Positions 27,286 through 35,409 of a stretch of DNA of 64,000 nucleotides are shown here, one piece after another. The position numbers were made by a program, and so were the translations under genes. Position 1 is the stretch's first letter, and every line of letters begins with the position of its first letter. Under the pieces are notes generated by a model. That model was not told where the DNA came from. It saw only the letters and a list, made by a program, of their open reading frames with translations, and did not search any database. Source of the DNA: Oleiphilaceae bacterium (GTDB taxonomy: Bacteria > Pseudomonadota > Gammaproteobacteria > Pseudomonadales > Oleiphilaceae); the NCBI GenBank assembly GCA_022447365.1, contig JAKVBL010000007.1, forward strand, positions 1 to 64,000, in the 5' to 3' direction.

Positions 27286-27786
27286 TTAGGACGATAGCGT
27301 CAACCTTGCACTAACAACACCGGGTTTATCTTCTTTTTCAACGGAAATTTGCTCGACCTGCACCCCAACACTACGTTCGAGAGTGCTGAGCCATGTGACT
27401 AATGTATCGAAGGACACATCTTCAACCCAGACTTTGACCTTATTCTCTCCGCTAGGTTCAAAACGTTTTAGGTTTAATGATTGCTTTCGTGCCATGTTCG
27501 TCACAGTAGAAACCAATTGCTGGCTATTAAGATTAGAAGCATTCGACGTATTCGATGACGAACTGCGCAGCTGATCGCGCGAACTCTTAACCAATTCGAG
27601 AAGAGCTGCTTTATCTTTTAGGTCTTGCTCGGCGCGATCCATATAGCTTTGTGCTGGCACCCACATTGCGAAGTACATAAGTGAAGTAACAACTGCGACA
27701 AACATAACTTTTAGGCTGAGCTGCTCACGCGCTTCTAGCGATTCCCAACGATCCTTCGCCTGAGTAAACAATGGACTTTTAATCAT
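27286..27786 (-). CDS. gspM: type II secretion protein M
   Basis: A 166-residue bitopic inner-membrane protein of the T2SS platform, partner of GspL. A short cytoplasmic N-terminus (KDRWESLEAREQLSLKVMF) and one helix (VAVVTSLMYFAMWVPA) are followed by a coiled-coil-like region with a Ser/Asn patch (SSSNTSNASNLNSQQ) and a ferredoxin-like periplasmic domain. It is the last gene of the gspE-M operon, 8 bases after gspL. No gspN follows. Confidence 0.9.
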   Translation of the reverse strand: MIKSPLFTQAKDRWESLEAREQLSLKVMFVAVVTSLMYFAMWVPAQSYMDRAEQDLKDKAALLELVKSSRDQLRSSSSNTSNASNLNSQQLVSTVTNMARKQSLNLKRFEPSGENKVKVWVEDVSFDTLVTWLSTLERSVGVQVEQISVEKEDKPGVVSARLTLSS

Positions 27787-27794
27787 GATTTACC

Positions 27795-29087
27795 CTACCC
27801 CTCACTTACGCTCAAACGTCCGCGGTAATATTGATTCTCTTGAACCGCGGAACTTATTTTGGCAATCAAACCTGCCGAAACAATTGCGGTTTTCAGCTGA
27901 TCCATCTGTTCAAAATTCTTAGCGCGTAGTTCGATTACTAGCTCACCGCGCTGGGCGTTAAAACTCAAGGCAGTAAACTGAATATCAGTAGAGTTTTTGC
28001 GCTGCTGGTATTGATAGCCTGCTTCGCCTAATAAGGTCAAGAATCCGACATCAGCGCCTTTATTGTTCGATTGGCGAAGCTTACCTTTGATAATGCGAGC
28101 TAACCTTCCAACCGAAACATTTTTCGAATTTGGTACCGCTTGCTTGTAAGTTGCTAAGGCTTGTTGAGCCAGATCATCCGCAGATGACTGGTAGTGCATG
28201 CCCTTACCAATAAAAACACCAAGCTGTAACAAGAAAGCAATACATGCAACGCCTGCAACCCATGCCCATTGGCGCAATTGACCTGAACCCTCTTGGACGA
28301 TTTTAAGCTCACCTTGGCATAGATCAATCTCTGGCGCACCCGCGTGAAAATAAGACTCTACCAATAAGTCTAAACTCGATATCGACAAGGCTTCGATATC
28401 GATATCACACCCTGGGTATTGCTCTAACTCAGCCAATAAAATCTTATGATCGGCTTCATTCGCATTGTGATCGTACACCTTAATTTTAATCGTTTCAGGG
28501 CTTTCGTCGTCTGGACCAAGCAGCAATGTATCCATGTAGGGAACTAGATTTTGCGCCCGTACACGCACGGCACATTGTTTAGCGTTGACGATAGCGGTAT
28601 CACCTTCGAGGCTGATGACAATATCAGCATCAGATGAGACGAGCATTTCGGCATCTATATACGATGCACTTAGTTGAACGTCCGGCTTAGCCTCAAGAAC
28701 GTCATCGTGAAACCCAATAAACAAAGACTTCTCGACGCAACGCACTGGCGTACCCGTCTTACTCTTATTTTTACCTAATGCAAAATGCAGTAATTCGATA
28801 TCTGTTGCTAGCTTATCTTCGATTGCAAATGCTATGGCTTGCTGGGCGTAACGGGCGTTCTTAGATGGAAGGTCAACGTTCGTACTGAAGCTCAAATTGC
28901 TCGGCCATACCAACACAGCCTTAACGCTTTCTGCTCCGTTTTGCATCAAGACTTGTTGCAAGTCATCTGTTGAAATAGCTGAGCCACCGCCGACTTTCAC
29001 GCCACTCAAATCATAAAGACGCCAATCATACCGCGCATCATTGGGTGAATAGGGTTCAACAGGTAAAAGAAAAACTTTATGTGCCAT
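27795..29087 (-). CDS. gspL: type II secretion protein L
   Basis: A 430-residue platform protein that anchors the GspE ATPase to the membrane. The N-terminal ~260 residues form the actin-like cytoplasmic domain (WRLYDLSGVKVGGGS, VLVWPSNLSFSTNVDLPS), followed by one helix near 278-300 (WAWVAGVACIAFLLQLGVFI) and a periplasmic domain that pairs with GspM. It sits between gspK and gspM with 2- and 8-base gaps, consistent with coupled translation. Confidence 0.92.
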   Translation of the reverse strand: MAHKVFLLPVEPYSPNDARYDWRLYDLSGVKVGGGSAISTDDLQQVLMQNGAESVKAVLVWPSNLSFSTNVDLPSKNARYAQQAIAFAIEDKLATDIELLHFALGKNKSKTGTPVRCVEKSLFIGFHDDVLEAKPDVQLSASYIDAEMLVSSDADIVISLEGDTAIVNAKQCAVRVRAQNLVPYMDTLLLGPDDESPETIKIKVYDHNANEADHKILLAELEQYPGCDIDIEALSISSLDLLVESYFHAGAPEIDLCQGELKIVQEGSGQLRQWAWVAGVACIAFLLQLGVFIGKGMHYQSSADDLAQQALATYKQAVPNSKNVSVGRLARIIKGKLRQSNNKGADVGFLTLLGEAGYQYQQRKNSTDIQFTALSFNAQRGELVIELRAKNFEQMDQLKTAIVSAGLIAKISSAVQENQYYRGRLSVSEG

Positions 29088-29089
29088 TA

Positions 29090-30109
29090 TTATTGTGTAC
29101 TCGTTTGCGAACCAGACTTAGTTATAAGGTACTTCTGGCCTTGATCACGTTGAATTAAGGTTACACTACCATCTTCTTGAGCGCGATAGAGAATTGAACG
29201 CAATCGAACTTTTCTCTCATCCAGCGTTATGCGTGTCGCTAGTTCATAAAAACTTGATGCGACACCTAAATAGGTTTGGTCTAATTTAAGTCCCTTTAAA
29301 TCAGGTTCTTGAGCAAACTCTTGGATGTTTACCCAAGGCGTTTCGTCTGATTTTGACGCGAGACTCTCGGCTACCTCATCGGGCAAATTCTCAATGAGGC
29401 TTTGAAGTACTTCTGGGCTCGCCGTATTAACATTGATGGGCGCTCGACCTTGAGGGAGAGTCGATACGAAAGGCAGTAATACTTCATACGCTTCCTGGTT
29501 CACCCCCTCAATCAACAACATTTCGCTTGGATGCACGAACACCTGCCCTCCAGTGCGATAAGGGACATCCTTCGATAGATACTCTCCATCTTCATAGCCC
29601 TCAATACCGGTCGCATCTTGATTTTCATCTATCCAATCTTGAAAACGCTCTACCTTTACATCATCAAGGGAGAGTCTGTTAAGCAAACGCTTAAACCGAT
29701 CAGCCATTATTTGATTCGCCACACCATCAACATAAACAAGGTCGTTGAGATTAATTCTTCCGTGTAAGTCATTAAACTGAGCTTCCAACAGAGCATTATC
29801 AACAGGAAGCAACAAGGCATCTTGCGTTTGCGCAGTATCGTCTACAAATTCGTTTTTATCTTTGTCTTCGCGCCAATCTTCTAAAAGCAAGCGCCGCGCA
29901 TAAGTCTCGGACCCGAGCGCATATTCATAGGCTTGTGCGCTAGTAACCAAACCGCTCGCCCCGTATATAAATATTTTTTGTCGTTTATAAATGCCTGTTG
30001 CAAGAATCGCTACTAGCGCGAAGATCAATATGACAAGCATTAATGCGACACCACGCTGCTTTACGAGCGAGCCTTTAAACGGGGAAGATTGCGAGAATCC
30101 TAGCATCAT
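29090..30109 (-). CDS. gspK: type II secretion minor pseudopilin K
   Basis: A 339-residue large minor pseudopilin, the probable pseudopilus tip with GspI and GspJ. The N-terminal prepilin helix QRGVALMLVILIFALVAILA has the type III-like cleavage after Gly and lacks Glu5, which is normal for GspK. The helical SAM-like regions follow (LNDLVYVDGVANQIMADRF, INVNTASPEVLQSL). It overlaps gspJ by 4 bases (ATGA). Confidence 0.93.
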   Translation of the reverse strand: MMLGFSQSSPFKGSLVKQRGVALMLVILIFALVAILATGIYKRQKIFIYGASGLVTSAQAYEYALGSETYARRLLLEDWREDKDKNEFVDDTAQTQDALLLPVDNALLEAQFNDLHGRINLNDLVYVDGVANQIMADRFKRLLNRLSLDDVKVERFQDWIDENQDATGIEGYEDGEYLSKDVPYRTGGQVFVHPSEMLLIEGVNQEAYEVLLPFVSTLPQGRAPINVNTASPEVLQSLIENLPDEVAESLASKSDETPWVNIQEFAQEPDLKGLKLDQTYLGVASSFYELATRITLDERKVRLRSILYRAQEDGSVTLIQRDQGQKYLITKSGSQTSTQ

Positions 30110-30921
30110 AAATTCCCGCCTGTGATGCCATTATCAGGTGACGAATTTTGCTCTCCTGCGCCATTGTTAGAGGAACCCGTCCCATCTGAGTTGCCTTGAT
30201 CACCACCGGCATTTTGATCATCACTATTTTCACCTTGCCCTCTATTCCCGCTCTGAGAGTCAATAAGCGTATTTTCCAGGTAATTCGGTAGCTGAAAAAG
30301 GCGAGAGATATTTCCGTAGCGAGGATGAGAGAGATTGATTTCTACAGCTTTTGGCAGCACTACGAAGCGGCGCATATTGTCTAATTCAGAGTCGTCAACC
30401 TCGAACTCTTGAGGTGGCCACTCGTCCACCCATGCATCACTATCATTGAGGTAACGAACAGAGAAAGATTCAACATCACTTAAAAGTCTTCGCGAAATCG
30501 CCTCCGAATCCTGGGCGCGGTCAAGAACCTTCCAATAACGCCTTATCAAATCGCCATCATCGATTGAATAAGCGACTCGCTGCGTATCTGAACGCTCTTC
30601 CTGAATTGGGTTTCGCCATCCAACACGCGTCAATTCGACGACATCAAACTCATCACCTGAAAGTAAGGCGGCAGAATAATCACCATATTCGTCTCGAATT
30701 GCACGGGGAACGACCTGTTGGAAGTCGCGAGCGATAAGTAATTGAGCACGTTGCAATTGCGACAAACTCTCTAAACTTTCCTGACCCAACTCGTAGGTGC
30801 GTATTGCAGTATTCAGCAATTGCCATGCCCCTAGGCCGATCAATGCAGTAATACTGATCGCTATCAATACTTCTAACAGGGTAAAACCATGACTGCGACG
30901 CATACGATTAATACCGACCAA
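30106..30921 (-). CDS. gspJ: type II secretion minor pseudopilin J with low-complexity tail
   Basis: A 271-residue minor pseudopilin with prepilin leader and helix RSHGFTLLEVLIAISITALI (cleavage after Gly, Glu5 present). The globular part is normal, but the last ~48 residues are almost wholly Gly, Asn, Ser, Asp and Gln (for example GENSDDQNAGGDQGNSDG), longer than in well-studied GspJ proteins. It overlaps gspI by 14 bases and gspK by 4, so translation is coupled. Confidence 0.92.
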   Translation of the reverse strand: MVGINRMRRSHGFTLLEVLIAISITALIGLGAWQLLNTAIRTYELGQESLESLSQLQRAQLLIARDFQQVVPRAIRDEYGDYSAALLSGDEFDVVELTRVGWRNPIQEERSDTQRVAYSIDDGDLIRRYWKVLDRAQDSEAISRRLLSDVESFSVRYLNDSDAWVDEWPPQEFEVDDSELDNMRRFVVLPKAVEINLSHPRYGNISRLFQLPNYLENTLIDSQSGNRGQGENSDDQNAGGDQGNSDGTGSSNNGAGEQNSSPDNGITGGNL

Positions 30922-31288
30922 TGAACCCTGTTAATGAACGAATTTGCGACAATTCATTATCATCAGACTGCCGAAGAGACACTCTCACTTCAACGCGATG
31001 GATATCTGGATTTTCTGTCGCTTGAACGGCCGTCACGACCTGCCACTCATCAGTGCCATATTCGATGTCTTCTTTATATTCTCGCGTGGCTGGCAAGCCT
31101 TCCTCAAGACGAAGCTGGGTTAACTTGTTCTCAGCAATCCACGTTGCGTAACTATTTAAACGAGCTGATAGTACGTTGTTGGTAGATGATGCACTCACTT
31201 CAAGCAGAACAACACCAATCAAAGAAAAGTAAACAAGCGCGACAAGCACCTCGATCAACGTAAACCCGCGATGGTTCGTTCGAAACAT
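30908..31288 (-). CDS. gspI: type II secretion minor pseudopilin I
   Basis: A 126-residue minor pseudopilin with leader and helix NHRGFTLIEVLVALVYFSLI (cleavage after Gly, Glu5). It has the usual AENKLTQLRLE segment of GspI. It starts the tip sub-complex with GspJ and GspK, overlaps gspJ by 14 bases, and shares one base with the end of gspH. Confidence 0.93.
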   Translation of the reverse strand: MFRTNHRGFTLIEVLVALVYFSLIGVVLLEVSASSTNNVLSARLNSYATWIAENKLTQLRLEEGLPATREYKEDIEYGTDEWQVVTAVQATENPDIHRVEVRVSLRQSDDNELSQIRSLTGFIGRY

Positions 31289-31896
31289 TACTGAGACTCA
31301 TCTTCAAGGTGGGGTAACGATATTTCTCCAAACTCATTCAGCGTAACTTCTTTGAATATATCGAGGTCGTCTCGCAAACTTAAACGTACCGTAAAATTGG
31401 TAATCTCGCCGCTAGACAGAAACATGAAATCGGGCGTCTTTTTATCCCGCAGAGAAGAATCGCTAGTAGAACTTGAATCGTCATCATCAAAAACACTGCC
31501 ACCAAATTCACTTTCTTCTTTTTCAGAGCTCGGGAGAACTACCTCTTCACCTTCTCTCTCAAATTCGAGAAACATCCATTCGGGCAATACTTGAGGTTTT
31601 AGGACTGGGCTGGTCGCGAGGGACCAATTTTGTTCTTCTTCGTTGTACGAAATGAAATCGTAAGCCTGCTCACTAATTCGAACACCGATTTCAGCATTAC
31701 TAAAGATAGCTTCATTTGCCGCGGTTCGCATGAGCGCATGCATTCTATTGGTTTCTATATCCAATTCACGCGCTTGATTACCACCGAAGCTCGTCGTAGC
31801 AAGGCCAGCGAGCAATCCAAGCAATACCATCACGACCAACAATTCAATGAGCGTAAAGCCCTTATTACGTTGATATTGCTCGGAAGAAAAAAACAT
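31288..31896 (-). CDS. gspH: type II secretion minor pseudopilin H with acidic insert
   Basis: A 202-residue minor pseudopilin with leader NKGFTLIELLVVMVLLGLLA and the GspH-type sequence MHALMRTAANEAIFSNAEIG. Around residues 125-160 it carries an acidic and serine-rich insert (FDDDDSSSTSDSSLRDKK) between beta-strands, not a usual feature of the family. It sits between gspG (3 bases) and gspI (shared base). Confidence 0.92.
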   Translation of the reverse strand: MFFSSEQYQRNKGFTLIELLVVMVLLGLLAGLATTSFGGNQARELDIETNRMHALMRTAANEAIFSNAEIGVRISEQAYDFISYNEEEQNWSLATSPVLKPQVLPEWMFLEFEREGEEVVLPSSEKEESEFGGSVFDDDDSSSTSDSSLRDKKTPDFMFLSSGEITNFTVRLSLRDDLDIFKEVTLNEFGEISLPHLEDESQ

Positions 31897-31899
31897 AAC

Positions 31900-32337
31900 T
31901 TAGTTTAAGTCGTGCACACTAATATCAGCCGCATCACCCTCACCGCCTTCGCGCTGATCTGCGCCAAACGAATACAGGTCGTAAGGACCTTCAGAGCCTG
32001 GGCTTACATACTGATATTCAACACCCCAAGGATCTTTTGGAACGCTTGGCAAGTATCCATCTTTGCTCCAGTTCTTTGGTTCAGGTGAACCTGATGGCTT
32101 ATTAACCAAAGCCTCTAAACCTTGCTCAGTGCTAGGGTAATTGAAATTATCGAGCTTATATAAATCCAGAGCAGACGAAACGTTACGCAACTGCGTTTTA
32201 GCAACGCCAATTCTCGCTTCTTCCCCGCGTCCAAGTATATTTGGCGCTACCACTGCCACTAAAAGACCCAAAATAACCATCACAACCATGATTTCAATCA
32301 AGGTAAAACCATGTTGTTTTTTACCGTGGACACTCAT
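31900..32337 (-). CDS. gspG: type II secretion major pseudopilin G
   Basis: A 145-residue major pseudopilin, the main subunit of the T2SS pseudopilus. The leader and helix KKQHGFTLIEIMVVMVILGL have cleavage after Gly and Glu5. The family core follows (ALDLYKLDNFNYPSTEQGLE, PKDPWGVEYQY), and the calcium-loop region GPYDLYSFGADQREGGEGD is intact. It follows gspF in the operon by 29 bases. Confidence 0.96.
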   Translation of the reverse strand: MSVHGKKQHGFTLIEIMVVMVILGLLVAVVAPNILGRGEEARIGVAKTQLRNVSSALDLYKLDNFNYPSTEQGLEALVNKPSGSPEPKNWSKDGYLPSVPKDPWGVEYQYVSPGSEGPYDLYSFGADQREGGEGDAADISVHDLN

Positions 32338-32366
32338 TGAATAACACCTTTCTTCATTAGTTTTTT

Positions 32367-33578
32367 TTAGCCAACCAAGTTACTCATTCCGAGGATTGGC
32401 AACATAATCGCGAGGACGATAATTAATACCACGCCCCCCATTAATAAGAGCATTAAGGGCTCGAACAAACCGACAATCGTTTCAATTAGTGCGGCCAAAT
32501 CACTCTCTTGATGGCTCGCGGTTCGCTCTAACATCTGATCCAGTTCGCCGCTAGACTCACCGCTAGCAATCATATGAACCATCATCGGTGGGAAATATCC
32601 CGTATTCTCTAGCGCTTTGTGCAGACTCGCACCTTCACTGACTTGTTTCGCGGAGTCTTGTAATGACGCTTTAAGACAGTCGTTACTGAGAACCTCTGAA
32701 CTAATTTTCATCGCTTCAACTAGCGGCACGCCAGAGCTAGTTAAAATACTCAAGGTACTTGCAAACTGAGCAGTATTTGTTCCCCGACTCAATTTCTTAA
32801 TAAATGGCCAAACAAGCAATTGTCGGTGCCACTGAAATCTAAAGCTGGGCCGTTTCAACATATACTGGAAACCAATAAAAGCGATCACCAAAAATGCAGC
32901 TAGTAATCCACCCCATTCTGCTAAAAAGTCGCTAACGCTCAGTAAAGCTTGCGTCAAAGGAGGGAGAGCCTGCCCATTATTGATAAATACCTCAATGATG
33001 TCAGGCACCACATAGGTCAACAAGAATACAACAATAGAAATTGCAACGATCGACAATATTACTGGGTAAATAGCTGCTAATTGGATTTTCTGACGCGCAG
33101 CCTGACGTCCTTCGGTATAATCAGCGAGTCGATTCAACACTAAATCTAAATGCCCGGCAGTTTCGCCAGCTGCAACAGTTGATCGATATAACTTAGGGAA
33201 AGCCGCGGGGTATTCCGCCAAGCTATCTGCCAAGGTAAAACCTTCTAAAACCTTCGATCGAATCGCCAAAATCATACTGCGAATATTAGGTTTCTCACTT
33301 TGAGAGGCCACGGCACTGAGCGTTTCTTCGATAGGGATCCCGCTTTGAACTAATGTGGCGATTTGGCGAGTAACTAAAGCAAGATCGCGTACGCTCAAAC
33401 TTGGCTTACGCGCTAGAAGACTTTTAGACTGTTTTTGTTCAGCGGCTTGATTCGCCTCGAGCGGCATCCATCCTTTATCTCGAAGAGACTGACGCACCTG
33501 ACGCGCGGAATCCGCTTCTATAACGCCTTTCTGTTTTTTACCACGCTCATCAAGAGCGACATATTCAAAGGCTGCCAT
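32367..33578 (-). CDS. gspF: type II secretion inner-membrane protein F
   Basis: A 403-residue polytopic platform protein with two T2SSF repeats (about 70-195 and 272-395) and membrane helices near 170, 220 and 375. Motifs include ALVTRQIATLVQSGIPIEET, AGETAGHLDLVLNRLADY and MIASGESSGELDQMLERTA. It interacts with GspE and GspL. Two bases separate it from gspE. Confidence 0.96.
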   Translation of the reverse strand: MAAFEYVALDERGKKQKGVIEADSARQVRQSLRDKGWMPLEANQAAEQKQSKSLLARKPSLSVRDLALVTRQIATLVQSGIPIEETLSAVASQSEKPNIRSMILAIRSKVLEGFTLADSLAEYPAAFPKLYRSTVAAGETAGHLDLVLNRLADYTEGRQAARQKIQLAAIYPVILSIVAISIVVFLLTYVVPDIIEVFINNGQALPPLTQALLSVSDFLAEWGGLLAAFLVIAFIGFQYMLKRPSFRFQWHRQLLVWPFIKKLSRGTNTAQFASTLSILTSSGVPLVEAMKISSEVLSNDCLKASLQDSAKQVSEGASLHKALENTGYFPPMMVHMIASGESSGELDQMLERTASHQESDLAALIETIVGLFEPLMLLLMGGVVLIIVLAIMLPILGMSNLVG

Positions 33579-33580
33579 AA

Positions 33581-35107
33581 CTAACCTTTGTGTGTGACAC
33601 GTAAGACTTCTTCAACAGTCGTCACACCATCTAAGATTTTCCTTGCCCCATCATCAAAAATTGCAGGGGATTTTTCTCGAGCGCAGGCTTCTAGTTCTTT
33701 CTCACTTGCACGATCGTGGATCAAGCTACGCATCTGATTATCGATCTCGATAATCTCGTAAACACCTAATCGTCCTTGATAGCCTAAGTGATTACATTCA
33801 CTGCACCCTTTGGCACGGTATAGGGTTGGTGGATTTGTAGGATCAACTCCTAGCAATCTGCATGTTCCCTCATCTGCAACATACGCTTCTTTACAGTCAT
33901 CACAAAGCACTCGAACTAGACGCTGCGCAATAATTCCAACGAGACTGCTGCTAATCAAGAATGGCTCAACACCCATATCCATCATACGGGTTATAGAGCC
34001 AACAGCCGTATTAGTATGCAGTGTAGACAGCACTAAGTGACCAGTTAAACTGGCTTGAACTGCAATTTCCGCCGTTTCTAAATCCCGAATTTCACCGATC
34101 ATCACGACATCTGGGTCTTGACGAAGTATGGCGCGCAAGCCTCTAGCGAAAGTCATATCCACTTTCGTATTTACTTGGGTTTGACCGACTCCTGGAAGGT
34201 TGTACTCGATCGGATCTTCGACCGTAAGTATGTTTCGACTACGGTCATTAATCTCAGACAATCCGGCATATAGTGTGGTTGTTTTACCAGAACCAGTCGG
34301 CCCCGTGACCAGCATAATTCCATGTGGCTGAGCCAAAATAGATTTCAGCGTTCCGCTATCACGGTCAGTCATGCCTAAGTGTTGGATGCTTAGCCGCCCC
34401 GCGTTTTTGTCTAATAGACGCAGAACGATGCGTTCACCATTTGCTGACGGCATTGTGGATACACGAACATCTACTTCTCGCCCCCCAACACGAAGAGAGA
34501 TACGACCATCTTGCGGAATCCGTTTTTCGGCGATATCTAATTTAGACATAACCTTGATTCGAGAAACGAGCAACGGCGCCAAAGCACGTTTTGGCTTTAC
34601 GATCTCACGCAAAATGCCATCAATACGAAAACGCACGACAAGCTGTTTCTCGAAAGTCTCGATATGCACATCGGACGCCCCTGTTTTAACAGCCTCGGTC
34701 AAGATCGCGTTAATCAACCGGATAATAGGAGCGTCGTCTTCTTGCTCCAAGAGGTCTTCAGTTTCAGGCACTGAGTTTGCAAGGCTTGCAAGGTCCATAT
34801 CGTCACCCAAGCCCTCAACCATTTGCATGGCCTCAGCTGAGTCACTTTGATAAGACGCGTTTAATGCTTCTTCGAATTCTTGCTCACTAACTAATTCAAA
34901 ATCCAGCGAGCCACGAGTAACACGATTCACTTCTACGAATGCGCTATTAGTGATTCCAGCGCGATACAAAACCTTTTGTTCGTCATTAACCAACGCAATA
35001 ACAACCCCCTGTTTTTTAGCGAATGTGAAGGGAAGCCTTTCAAACGCGGGGATTGTTGACGGTAGGTTTTCTTCTAGCTGATCAGGTGCGGGTGCGAGTT
35101 CGGTCAC
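33581..35107 (-). CDS. gspE: type II secretion ATPase E
   Basis: A 508-residue secretion ATPase. It has Walker A GPTGSGKTTTLYAGL, the Asp box ILTVEDPIEYNLPGVGQTQV, Walker B QDPDVVMIGEIRDLETA, the His box TGHLVLSTLHTN, and the zinc-binding tetracysteine region (CDDCKEAYV ... GCSECNHLGYQGR). It opens the gspE-F-G-H-I-J-K-L-M operon; gspC lies apart on the other strand and no gspD is seen in the window. Confidence 0.96.
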   Translation of the reverse strand: MTELAPAPDQLEENLPSTIPAFERLPFTFAKKQGVVIALVNDEQKVLYRAGITNSAFVEVNRVTRGSLDFELVSEQEFEEALNASYQSDSAEAMQMVEGLGDDMDLASLANSVPETEDLLEQEDDAPIIRLINAILTEAVKTGASDVHIETFEKQLVVRFRIDGILREIVKPKRALAPLLVSRIKVMSKLDIAEKRIPQDGRISLRVGGREVDVRVSTMPSANGERIVLRLLDKNAGRLSIQHLGMTDRDSGTLKSILAQPHGIMLVTGPTGSGKTTTLYAGLSEINDRSRNILTVEDPIEYNLPGVGQTQVNTKVDMTFARGLRAILRQDPDVVMIGEIRDLETAEIAVQASLTGHLVLSTLHTNTAVGSITRMMDMGVEPFLISSSLVGIIAQRLVRVLCDDCKEAYVADEGTCRLLGVDPTNPPTLYRAKGCSECNHLGYQGRLGVYEIIEIDNQMRSLIHDRASEKELEACAREKSPAIFDDGARKILDGVTTVEEVLRVTHKG

Positions 35108-35409
35108 GCAACTCTCTCTATCATCTCAAAAATAATCGGGGCAAAAGCCAAAACGAATTGCCAAAACATGACACTATTCTATGTGTATTTATCGGCGCAC
35201 CGTAAGCACAGTACATTAAATCATTGTAAGTCGAGTTTAAACTGAGCCATGCGTCACACCCGCCACGATGCCGTAAACTATGCGCCGATTTAATTAGCGA
35301 AACAAAGATAATGGACTAAATTATCAGACCTCATAGCCGATATTAATTAACACAACGCTATGACAGCTTGTTTACCAAGTACATCAAGTTAGAAAAAACA
35401 GGAGTTTTC
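35108..35409. other. 302-base divergent promoter region with long-range inverted repeat
   Basis: It lies between gspE (minus) and the chemoreceptor (plus) and so carries both promoters. ATCGGCGCA at 35191-35199 and its exact complement TGCGCCGAT at 35281-35289 form 9-bp inverted arms 81 bases apart, possibly two operator half-sites. I find no credible small ORF or RNA. Confidence 0.5.
35400..35404 (+). promoter_or_regulatory. AGGAG ribosome-binding site of the chemoreceptor gene
   Basis: AGGAG lies five bases before a TTG codon at 35410. The nearest in-frame ATG is 17 bases away from this site, so the TTG is the likelier start. Confidence 0.75.

Noticed and set aside
34371-34850. 159-codon plus-strand ORF inside gspE
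   Set aside because: It is the antisense shadow of the clear GspE catalytic domain; its product is Arg/Ser-rich and shows no family pattern.
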